Shown here: piece by piece, positions 57,312 through 64,000 of the stretch
How positions within the stretch are numbered: the stretch's first letter is position 1
Layout: each line of letters opens with the position of its first letter
From: Quadrisphaera granulorum
Lineage (GTDB): Bacteria > Actinomycetota > Actinomycetes > Actinomycetales > Quadrisphaeraceae
Direction of reading: 5' to 3'
DNA length: 64,000 nt
Assembly (NCBI RefSeq): GCF_003149145.1
Contig: NZ_QGDQ01000010.1
Coordinates: 1-64,000 of the forward strand
Notes under the pieces: generated by a model
Told to the model about the DNA's origin: nothing
What the model saw: only the letters and a program-made list of their open reading frames with translations
The model's database searches: none
Translations under genes and position numbers: made by a program

Positions 57312-59939
57312 ATGCCCCAGCAGACCAGGTCCGCTCCGAGTGGTCCGGACGCTCCGGGCATCCGGCCGGACCTGCTCGTCGGACGGGCCGGCGAGCTCGC
57401 CGAACTCGCCGACGTGGTCACGGCGTGCCCCCTGGTCACGGTCGCGGGGCCCGGCGGAGTGGGCAAGTCCGCGCTGGCCGCCGCCGTCGCGGGCGGCGTC
57501 GCACCGTCCTTCCCCGACGGGATCGTGGTGGTGCGCCTCGCCGAGGTGCGGGTGGGCGGTGTCCTGGACGCGATCTCCTCGACCGTCGAGCTTCCCCGTA
57601 CCGGGGGTGGCGACCGTCTGCGCGCCCTCGCCCGGTGGTTGCGTCCGCAGCGGGTGCTGCTGCTGGTCGACAACTGCGAGCACGTCCTGGACGAGCTCCT
57701 GCCGATCATGCATGCGCTGGTGGACGACGCACCAGACATCGGTGAACGGCGGCTGCACCTGCTCACCACCAGCCGGCGCCCCCTCGGGCTGGTCACCGAG
57801 CAGGTGCTCACCGTCGCTCCGCTGGGCCTGCCCGCCCCGGACGAGCCACCGGAGCGTGTGGCGGCGGCTCCGAGCGTCGCGCTGTTCCTGCAGCGCGCCC
57901 GCGGCCGGGACCGGGCCTTCGTGGTGCCGGACGAGCACTGGCCCGCCGTCGGCGAGCTGTGCCGCAGGCTCGACGGGCTCCCGCTGGCGTTGGAGCTGGC
58001 CGGCGCCCGTGCCGGCGCTCTCGGTGTGCCGCGGCTCCTGGCCCGGCTGGAGACCGACCTCGCCCTCCTCGGGCAGCAGCGCACCGGCGGGGTCGACGCG
58101 GCGGGCGCGGCACGCAGCGTCGAGGCCGTGTACGACTCCAGCGAGCAGCTCCTCTCCTCTGCCGAACGTGAGCTGCTGCGCGCGCTGTCGGTCTTCACCG
58201 GCAGCTTCGACATCGCCGCCGTCGACGCTGTGGTCGGCGAGGCCAGCGCTACCCCGCTCGACGGTGCGCTCGCCGCACTGGTGGAGACCTCCCTGGTGCA
58301 GCGCGACCACCGCCGCGACCGGTACCGGCTGCTGGAGACGGTGCGGCAGGTGGCCGGGAACCGCTGGGACGACGACGACGCACGCCGGCGCGCCCAGCGG
58401 CGCCACGCCGAGCACTACCTCTCCTCGGCCGTCCGCGCTGGCCGGGGCCTGACCAGTGGTCCCGAGAGCGCGTGGCTGGAGACGCTGTCCGTCGAGGAGG
58501 CGAACGTGCGAGCGGCGCTCGCTCACGCCCTCGACGCGCAGGGCCCGCTCCTGCTGCAGGCCCTGGCCGCTGCGGCCGCCCTGCCGCTGCACTGGTGGGT
58601 CCGCGGTCAGCACCGCGAAGGGGTCGGCTGGCTCCGCCGGGCGCTGGACGCCACGGGCGACGCCGCCCCGGCGGAGCTGCGGGCCGCTGCGCTCTTCGGC
58701 GTGGCTTTCCTCTGGGCGCACGACGGCGACGACTGGCAGACCGCTGCCACCCTGCTGCGCGAAGCCCTCGCCCTGCTGGAGCCGTCGGGAGCGGCGCCGG
58801 AGCGCACGGCGGTGCTCGGGTACGTGCTGTGCCTGCTGGGACAATCGCACGCCGTCGCCGGTGAGGTGGAGCCGGCGCTGGCCCTGACACGGCGCGGACG
58901 CGACGTGCTCGCACAGCACGACGACCCGTGGGGCTCCGCCTTCGCCGAGTGGAACGTGGGCTTCGCCCACCAGCGCGGTGGGGATCTGGTGGCCGCCGAG
59001 GTCTGCTACCGCGCGATGCTCGACCTCCAGACCGGGCACGGCAGCCGGCTGGAGCTGATGATCGCCCACAACAGCCTCGCGGAGCTCGCCGAGCACCGCG
59101 GTGATCTCCCCTCAGCTCGTGAGCACTACGCGCGGGCGCTGGAGCTGCGCCACGATCTGGGCTCGCTGCGGCTGGGCTACGTCCACGGGTCCCTGCCGCT
59201 CTCCCTGCTGGCGCTGAGCCGAGTCTCGCGCGGCCTCGGGGACGTCGAGCGGGCCCGCCGCTGCGCCGAGGAGGGACGCGCCGCAGCGACCCGCATGCAG
59301 GACGACGCCACCGCCACCGCCTGCGCCGAAGAGCTGGAGCTCCTGGCCGTCAGGCCGTCGGTCGCGTTCCTGCGCAGGCAGGGCACCGGCTGGGTGGTGG
59401 GGCTGGACGAGGAATCGACGGCGCTGGCCGACAGCAAGGGGCTGCGCCACCTGCGGACCCTGGTCAGCGCACCCGGACAGCCGGTCGCAGCGATCGTCCT
59501 CGCGGGGGTTGCCGACGGACACGTTCCTCCGGCCGGTGACGCGGGCCCGGTGCTGGACCAGCAGGCCGTGGTGGCCTACCGCGCCCGCCTCGCCGCGCTC
59601 CGCGACGAGGCCGACGAGGCCGACGAGGCGGACCGCCGCGCGGACCCCGCGTGGTCGGCGCGGATCCATGAGGAGCAGGAGTCGCTGGTCGCCGAGCTCG
59701 CCCGCGGCACCGGTCTGGGCGGGCGGCTGCGCCCGGACCGGTCGGAGGCCGAAAAGGCGCGGATCAACGTGACGCGCACCGTGCGCGACGCCATCGAGCG
59801 GATCGGGCGCGATTGTCCCCGTCTCGCAGAGCACCTGCGCTCCTCGGTGACGACAGGCACCTGGTGCGCCTACACCCCCGCTACCCCCGTCACCTGGCGC
59901 CACGGCGCTCACGCCTCCGCCAGGAGAGCGCCGCTCTAG
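57312..59939 (+). CDS. Large STAND-type ATPase regulator with TPR region
   Basis: An 875-residue AfsR-like signalling ATPase without a DNA-binding HTH. Residues about 15-330 are NB-ARC-like: LVGRAGELAELADVVTACPL, Walker A VAGPGGVGKSALAAAV, Walker B VLLLVDNCEHVL, TSRRPLGLVTE and GLPLALELAGARAG. Residues about 340-690 are TPR-like helices (AALFGVAFLWAHDGDDWQTA, HNSLAELAEHRGDLPSAREH). Residues about 700-875 form a C-terminal domain often seen in actinobacterial ATPases (LADSKGLRHLRTLVSAPGQP, KARINVTRTVRDAIERI, HLRSSVTTGTWCAYTP). Function is unknown; ligand sensing or regulation is inferred. ATG 57312 follows AGGAGGAG at a longer spacing. Confidence 0.85.
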   Translation: MPQQTRSAPSGPDAPGIRPDLLVGRAGELAELADVVTACPLVTVAGPGGVGKSALAAAVAGGVAPSFPDGIVVVRLAEVRVGGVLDAISSTVELPRTGGGDRLRALARWLRPQRVLLLVDNCEHVLDELLPIMHALVDDAPDIGERRLHLLTTSRRPLGLVTEQVLTVAPLGLPAPDEPPERVAAAPSVALFLQRARGRDRAFVVPDEHWPAVGELCRRLDGLPLALELAGARAGALGVPRLLARLETDLALLGQQRTGGVDAAGAARSVEAVYDSSEQLLSSAERELLRALSVFTGSFDIAAVDAVVGEASATPLDGALAALVETSLVQRDHRRDRYRLLETVRQVAGNRWDDDDARRRAQRRHAEHYLSSAVRAGRGLTSGPESAWLETLSVEEANVRAALAHALDAQGPLLLQALAAAAALPLHWWVRGQHREGVGWLRRALDATGDAAPAELRAAALFGVAFLWAHDGDDWQTAATLLREALALLEPSGAAPERTAVLGYVLCLLGQSHAVAGEVEPALALTRRGRDVLAQHDDPWGSAFAEWNVGFAHQRGGDLVAAEVCYRAMLDLQTGHGSRLELMIAHNSLAELAEHRGDLPSAREHYARALELRHDLGSLRLGYVHGSLPLSLLALSRVSRGLGDVERARRCAEEGRAAATRMQDDATATACAEELELLAVRPSVAFLRRQGTGWVVGLDEESTALADSKGLRHLRTLVSAPGQPVAAIVLAGVADGHVPPAGDAGPVLDQQAVVAYRARLAALRDEADEADEADRRADPAWSARIHEEQESLVAELARGTGLGGRLRPDRSEAEKARINVTRTVRDAIERIGRDCPRLAEHLRSSVTTGTWCAYTPATPVTWRHGAHASARRAPL

Positions 59940-59948
59940 GCTCGCCCC

Positions 59949-60761
59949 GTGGCGGATACGGAGCAGTCGGCGGTGACCGTGGCGGTCCTGGGAACGGGGA
60001 CGATGGGCGAGGCGGTGCTCGCCGCGGTGCTGGCCGGTGGTCAGCCCGCCGAACGGACGCTCGCCACGGCGCGCCGCCCGCAGCGGGCCGCCGAGCTCAC
60101 CGAGCGCCACGGCGTCCGCGTGGTGACCGTGCGTGAGGCCGCCGCGGCCGACGTCGTCGTCCTCGGGGTGAAGCCGCAGCAGCTCGACGCCGTGGCGGCC
60201 GAAGTGGCAGGGGCCGTGCGTGAGGGGGCGCTGCTGGTGTCGCTGCTGGCCGGGGTCACGACAGCGCGGCTGGCTGCGGCGTTCCCCGGCGCGAAGGTGG
60301 TGCGCACGGTGGTGAACACGCCGGCAGTGGTCGGTGCGGGCGTCACGGTGCTGGCGGCGGGCGCGGGCGCCGGCGAGGCCGAGCTGGCTCGCACCGAGGA
60401 GCTGCTCGCCGCCACCGGCACCGTGCTGCGGCTGCCGGAGGGTCAACTCGACGCGGCGACCGGGGTGTCGGGCTCGGGGCCGGCGTTCGTGTTCGCCGTC
60501 GCCGACGCGCTCGCCGAGGGCGGGGTGGGCGCCGGCCTGCCGCGCGCCGTGGCACTGCAGCTGGCCGCGGCGACCGTGCTCGGTGCCGGGCGTCTCATGG
60601 TCGAGACCGGAACCCACCCGGCGCTCCTGCGCGAGCAGGTCACCTCCCCCGCCGGGACGACCGCCGCGGGGCTGCGCGAGCTCGACGCGCAGGGGATGCG
60701 CGCGGCGCTGGTGTCGGCGGTCATGGCCGCGGCGAAGCGCTCCGCAGAGCTCGCCGGCTGA
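59949..60761 (+). CDS. proC: Pyrroline-5-carboxylate reductase
   Basis: A 270-residue ProC with the N-terminal NAD(P)-binding motif VAVLGTGTMGEAVLAAVL (about residues 10-27), VVVLGVKPQQLDAVAAEV, VVRTVVNTPAVVGAGVTVLA, ATGVSGSGPAFVFAVADAL and REQVTSPAGTTAAGLRELDA near the end, all family signatures. It catalyses the last step of proline synthesis. It starts nine bases after the STAND ATPase stop and could be in the same transcript. GTG at 59949 is the start. Confidence 0.95.
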   Translation: MADTEQSAVTVAVLGTGTMGEAVLAAVLAGGQPAERTLATARRPQRAAELTERHGVRVVTVREAAAADVVVLGVKPQQLDAVAAEVAGAVREGALLVSLLAGVTTARLAAAFPGAKVVRTVVNTPAVVGAGVTVLAAGAGAGEAELARTEELLAATGTVLRLPEGQLDAATGVSGSGPAFVFAVADALAEGGVGAGLPRAVALQLAAATVLGAGRLMVETGTHPALLREQVTSPAGTTAAGLRELDAQGMRAALVSAVMAAAKRSAELAG

Positions 60762-60820
60762 CGTCGTCGTCCTGATGTGCCCGTCCACTGGTCGCTCGGC
60801 AGGTGGGGCAGAGTGGGGCT

Positions 60821-61753
60821 GTGACGACTGCCGGGGGGCCGCCGCGGATCGGGCTGGTGCTCCACCCCACCCGTGATGTCTTCTCCGTCTCCGAGCAGGT
60901 GGTCAGCTGGGCCACCGAGCAGGGCGCGCAGGTGCTCGTGGCCGCCGGCGAGGCGGGCCGGGTGGCCGGGCCGGTCACCGAGGTGCCGCCGGACGAGCTG
61001 GCCGCGGCCTGCCACGCGCTGGTCTCCCTCGGCGGAGACGGCACCATGCTCGGCGCGCTCCGCACCTCCGCGGGGACGGGTGTGCCGGTGCTCGGGGTGA
61101 ACCTCGGACGGGTGGGCGTGCTCGTCGAGGTCGAACCCGCGGAGGTCGCGCCCGCGCTGCAGCGGATCCTCGAGGGGCGCTACTCCGTGGAGGCCCGCCC
61201 GGCGCTGCGCGTCACCGGCGTGGAGTTCGAGGACGGCGCCACCTCTGCCGTGGCGTTCAACGACGTCGCCCTGTCGCGCTGCCCGGGTGACGGGATCGCG
61301 TCGGCGGCCCTGAGCATCGACGGCCAGGGGTACGGCGTGTACCGCTGTGACGCGGTCATCGTGGCGACGCCGATGGGCTCGACCGCCTACAGCTACGCCG
61401 CGGGTGGCCCGGTGGTCTCACCGACGCTGTCGGCCATGGTGGTGGCGCCGGCATCGCCGTGGTCGGGCATCTCCCGGCCGGTGGTGCTCTCCCCCGAGGA
61501 CCACCTCGCCCTGGAGCTGCTGCCCGACAGCGGCGTGCTGGCGCTCGAGGTCGATGGGCGGGTGCTCGCGCCGCTGGCGCCCGGCGCGCGCATCGAGGTG
61601 GTGGAGGAACGCGACGCCGGGTACGTGGTGCGCCTGGACAGGGCCCGCCACGACCGGCGCTCCCGCGTGAAGCTCAGCCTGCTCGACCTGCCGCTGCTCC
61701 CCGACGAGCTGCGCGAGCTGCTCCCCCGCGAGCTGGGCCACGCCCCCGACTGA
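60821..61753 (+). CDS. nadK: NAD kinase
   Basis: A 310-residue NAD kinase, with HALVSLGGDGTMLGALRTSA (GGDG motif, about residue 73), VLGVNLGRVGVLVEVEP, FNDVALSRCPGDGIASA (NE/D motif), IVATPMGSTAYSYAAGGPVV (substrate-binding) and a C-terminal beta region. It phosphorylates NAD to NADP using ATP or polyphosphate. GTG at 60821 begins a sequence without a long tail; an upstream ATG at 60803 is possible. It follows proC by 59 bases on the same strand. Confidence 0.93.
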   Translation: MTTAGGPPRIGLVLHPTRDVFSVSEQVVSWATEQGAQVLVAAGEAGRVAGPVTEVPPDELAAACHALVSLGGDGTMLGALRTSAGTGVPVLGVNLGRVGVLVEVEPAEVAPALQRILEGRYSVEARPALRVTGVEFEDGATSAVAFNDVALSRCPGDGIASAALSIDGQGYGVYRCDAVIVATPMGSTAYSYAAGGPVVSPTLSAMVVAPASPWSGISRPVVLSPEDHLALELLPDSGVLALEVDGRVLAPLAPGARIEVVEERDAGYVVRLDRARHDRRSRVKLSLLDLPLLPDELRELLPRELGHAPD

Positions 61754-61790
61754 CGTCACCGGCCTGATGTCACCGGCCTGACATCAGGCC
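61751..61790. repeat. 14-bp tandem repeat and 10-bp inverted repeat
   Basis: TGACGTCACCGGCC (61751-61764) repeats as TGATGTCACCGGCC (61765-61778). GGCCTGATGT (61761-61770) and ACATCAGGCC (61781-61790) form a perfect 10-bp inverted repeat. It starts at the nadK stop and may act as terminator. Confidence 0.65.
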
Positions 61791-61828
61791 CGGCCGCGTC
61801 CTAGGGCTGCCACGACATGTCGGAACCT

Positions 61829-61875
61829 CGGCACGACGTGTCGGAACCGGGGTCTGGTTCCGACACTTCGTGCCG
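61829..61875. repeat. TTCCGACA-family inverted repeat, 20-bp arms
   Basis: CGGCACGACGTGTCGGAACC (61829-61848) and GGTTCCGACACTTCGTGCCG (61856-61875) pair at 19 of 20 positions with a 7-base loop. Further TGTCGGAACC (61818) and GGTTCCGACGT (61877) flank it. It lies between nadK and the convergent ABC operon. The core is shared with 14607-14660. Confidence 0.75.
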
Positions 61876-61957
61876 GGGTTCCGACGTTTGGCGGCAGGGT
61901 TCCGGCACCGCTCAGGCACTGCGGGGCTCTAGGACGACGACGACGGGGAACGGCTGA

Positions 61958-62833
61958 TCACGCCCGCTCGGGCACCGCGGGATCACCCCACGTGGCCCGC
62001 TCCGCCTCCGTCGGGGCCGCGGGGATGCGTCCCGCGCCGTCGGGCACCGGGACGGCACCCAGCAGTGACCTGGTGTAGGGGTGCTGCGGGTCGTCCCAGA
62101 GCAGCTCGGTGGGCCCCGACTCGACGATTCGGCCGGCGTGCATCACGAGCGTGCTATCGGCGATGCGTCGCACGACGGAGAGGTCGTGGGAGATGAAGAG
62201 GAGCGCCGCGCCCACGGCGGTGGTCAGCGACCTCATGAGCGCGGCGACGGCGGTCTGCGTGGAGGCGTCCAGGGCCGAGATGGGCTCGTCGGCCACGAGC
62301 AGGCGAGGAGCAGCCGCGAGGGCCCGAGCGATGGCGACCCGCTGCTTCTGCCCTCCGGAGAGCTGGTGCGGGTGCCGGGAGGTCCATGCCGGGTCGAGTC
62401 CGACGCGCTCCAACCAGACCGCGGGCTCCGCCGTGGCGGAACCGCGGGCCCGGGCGACCGCGGCGCCGTCGTCGATCTGTGCGCCCAGGGAGCGCCGCGG
62501 GTTCAGGGAGGTGCTCGGGTCCTGGAAGACCATCTGCACTCCCGTCTGCGCCAGCGGCCTGCGGCGCAGTCCGAGGGGTGCGACGGGGGCGCCGTCCACC
62601 TCGACGGTGCCGGAGGCGCGGCGCTCCACCCCCATGACGGCACGGGCGAGGCTGGATTTGCCGCAGCCGCTCTCGCCGACGAGGGCCACCACCTCGCCCG
62701 CGCCGATGCGCAGGGATACGCCGTCGACAGCGACCACGGGCGGCGGACCCGGGTAGCGCACGACCAGACCGTCGACGACAAGGACAGGTGCGGTTTCGGC
62801 TGCGGCTGTGGGTGCGGGGTCGTCAGAGGCCAC
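61958..62833 (-). CDS. Oligopeptide/dipeptide ABC transporter ATPase (DppF-like)
   Basis: A 291-residue ABC ATPase. Walker A is [16 protein letters not shown] (about residue 55), the signature is [16 protein letters not shown], Walker B is [13 protein letters not shown], and the C terminus has the oligopeptide-binding-type extension ending [15 protein letters not shown]. The order and the presence of a second ATPase just upstream match Dpp/Opp systems, which import peptides or nickel/sugars through a membrane complex. The start overlaps the upstream ATPase gene end by 11 bases. Confidence 0.92.
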   Translation of the reverse strand: MASDDPAPTAAAETAPVLVVDGLVVRYPGPPPVVAVDGVSLRIGAGEVVALVGESGCGKSSLARAVMGVERRASGTVEVDGAPVAPLGLRRRPLAQTGVQMVFQDPSTSLNPRRSLGAQIDDGAAVARARGSATAEPAVWLERVGLDPAWTSRHPHQLSGGQKQRVAIARALAAAPRLLVADEPISALDASTQTAVAALMRSLTTAVGAALLFISHDLSVVRRIADSTLVMHAGRIVESGPTELLWDDPQHPYTRSLLGAVPVPDGAGRIPAAPTEAERATWGDPAVPERA

Positions 62834-63635
62834 GGGGTGCTTCCTCCAGGGACGAGCCGGGCAGCGCCGCCAGCAGCTGGCGCGTGTACGGGTGCTGCGG
62901 TGCGGCGAACAGCTCCGCTCGGGATGCGCGCTCGACCACGCGACCCTGCTGCATGACGGCGACGTCGTCGGCCACCGCGCTCATCACGCCGAGGTCGTGC
63001 GTCACGAGCAGGACGGCCAGGCCACGCTCGGTGGCGACCTCGCGCAGGAGGTGGAGGATCCCCGCCTGCACGGTGACGTCCAGTGCGGTGGTGGGCTCGT
63101 CGGCGAGGAGCACCTCCGGGTCGCAGGCCAACGCCATGGCGATCGCGATGCGCTGGCGCTGTCCGCCGGAGAACTGGTGCGGGTAGCGGCCCAGGGCGCT
63201 AGCGGGTGCGGGGACCTGGACCCGCTCGAGCAGCTCGACGGCGCGGGCCCGCGCCTGCGCACGCCCGAGCCGCAGGTGGCGGCGCACGTGGTCCGTGAGC
63301 TGCTGGCCGACGGTGATCTGCGGGTGCAGGCTCGCCGAGGGGTCCTGGAACACCATCGCGATCCGCCGACCGCGCACGTCGCGCAGCTGCCGCTCGGTCA
63401 GGCCCAGCAGCTCCGTGCCTGCGAGGCTGATGGAGCCCGTCGTGGTGGCCGTGCGGGGCAGCAGTCCGAGCACGGCCATCGAGGTGAGCGTCTTGCCGGA
63501 GCCGGACTCCCCCGCGAGGCCCTGGATGCGTCCCGCGCGCAGCTCCAGGTCGACCCCGTGCACGAGGGGCCGGCCGATAGTGATGCCGAGGTCGCGAATG
63601 GTCAGCACCGGCGAACCGCCGGCAGGACGGCTCAC
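62823..63635 (-). CDS. Oligopeptide/dipeptide ABC transporter ATPase (DppD-like)
   Basis: A 270-residue ABC ATPase with Walker [19 protein letters not shown], signature [16 protein letters not shown], Walker [18 protein letters not shown] and the switch His in [15 protein letters not shown]. The typical C terminus [15 protein letters not shown] is present. GTG at 63635 has GAGGAGGA six bases upstream; the frame stays open beyond but inside the permease gene. It overlaps the upstream permease by four bases and the following ATPase by 11, a tight operon. Confidence 0.92.
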   Translation of the reverse strand: MSRPAGGSPVLTIRDLGITIGRPLVHGVDLELRAGRIQGLAGESGSGKTLTSMAVLGLLPRTATTTGSISLAGTELLGLTERQLRDVRGRRIAMVFQDPSASLHPQITVGQQLTDHVRRHLRLGRAQARARAVELLERVQVPAPASALGRYPHQFSGGQRQRIAIAMALACDPEVLLADEPTTALDVTVQAGILHLLREVATERGLAVLLVTHDLGVMSAVADDVAVMQQGRVVERASRAELFAAPQHPYTRQLLAALPGSSLEEAPRGL

Positions 63636-64000
63636 GGTCGGTCCTCCTCGACGGGCAGCTCGACAGACTGTGGGGCCGAGGCCACACCGACGGCGGTGCG
63701 TTCGGTGCGCGACGTCGGGTCGACGGCGTCGCGCAGCGCGTCGCCGAGGAAGTTGAACGCCATGACGACGGTGAGGATGGCGAGACCGGGAAAGGTGCCG
63801 ATCCACCACGCATCGAAGTTCGCCAGCGCGCCGGAAATCATCGACCCCCACTCCGCGGTGGGCGGCTGGGCCCCGAGCCCGAGGAAGGACAAGCCGGACA
63901 GCAGCAGCACCGCGGCACCCACGTCGAGCGTGGCCAGCACGACGACGGGCCCGACGACGTTGGGGGCGACGTCGACGACGAGGGACGTCACCGGCGAGCG
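63632..64000 (-). CDS. ABC transporter permease (DppC-like), 5' part outside window
   Basis: The C-terminal end of an integral membrane permease. At least 123 residues are visible, with two helices (NVVGPVVVLATLDVGAAVLL, FPGLAILTVVMAFNFLGDAL), the LSFLGLGAQPPTAEWGSMI segment typical of DppC/OppC permeases and the GDALRDAVDPTSR end. The start lies to the right of the window. The presence of the two ATPases downstream identifies the operon as peptide-type uptake; the substrate-binding protein and first permease should be further upstream. Confidence 0.9.
   Translation of the reverse strand, partial: RSPVTSLVVDVAPNVVGPVVVLATLDVGAAVLLLSGLSFLGLGAQPPTAEWGSMISGALANFDAWWIGTFPGLAILTVVMAFNFLGDALRDAVDPTSRTERTAVGVASAPQSVELPVEEDRP

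Overview
The window is chromosomal DNA of a very GC-rich actinomycete. The signs are near-saturated G/C third codon positions, many GTG starts, a DtxR/IdeR-type iron box, paired NrdR boxes, EfeUOB iron uptake, MMPL exporters with TetR/MarR regulators, SpoIIE-type phosphatases with an anti-sigma-like kinase, and intergenic palindromes. The gene mix (type III glutamine synthetase, class Ic ribonucleotide reductase, CDP-glycerol-type polymer synthesis) would suit a Kineococcus/Quadrisphaera-like lineage. That placement is an impression, not a demonstration. No rRNA, tRNA, CRISPR array, transposase or phage gene was found, so this looks like ordinary chromosome rather than a mobile island.

Layout. 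0.2-3.4 kb: SDR reductase, DinB-like protein, LysE-type exporter, and a convergent TIGR01777 epimerase. 3.5-10 kb: an iron region with an iron-box-controlled small membrane protein plus PepSY membrane protein, a divergent LacI regulator, and an efe operon in which the EfeU permease and EfeO are one polypeptide, followed by Tat-exported EfeB peroxidase. 10-14.5 kb: alpha/beta hydrolase, O-methyltransferase, and a divergent MMPL exporter/TetR pair. 14.9-17.1 kb: type III glutamine synthetase with a GlnR-like site, then three stacked hairpins. 17.4-25.4 kb: esterase, frameshifted CbbX-like AAA+ ATPase, aminotransferase, MarR/MMPL pair, nucleoside deaminase, frameshifted aldo/keto reductase. 25.6-35.5 kb: tiny DUF6131-like membrane peptide, Gfo/Idh plus sugar isomerase pair, glycerophosphotransferase plus cytidylyltransferase pair, and pta-ackA behind a fused Gfo/Idh-aldo/keto reductase.

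35.6-41.9 kb: nrdAB of class Ic under two NrdR boxes, DUF2277 protein, smpB, and a DUF218 protein. 41.9-51.3 kb: a double-RCK potassium channel, methyltransferase, two GAF/SpoIIE phosphatases and an HATPase anti-sigma-like protein around malate:quinone oxidoreductase (apparently a CTG start), then a transglutaminase. 52.2-55.3 kb: tandem AnsP-type asparagine permeases. 55.4-64 kb: Ser/Thr kinase, frameshifted SDR, large STAND-type ATPase with TPRs, proC, NAD kinase, and the end of an oligopeptide ABC operon running off the right edge.

Main points of interest: the EfeU-EfeO fusion with a changed EfeO motif; the class Ic RNR signature read directly from ligand spacing; three single-base frameshifts in otherwise intact genes; and at least two families of dispersed intergenic inverted repeats (ends CCGTGATCATGGG, and TGTCGGAA/TTCCGACA) that often sit where terminators are expected.
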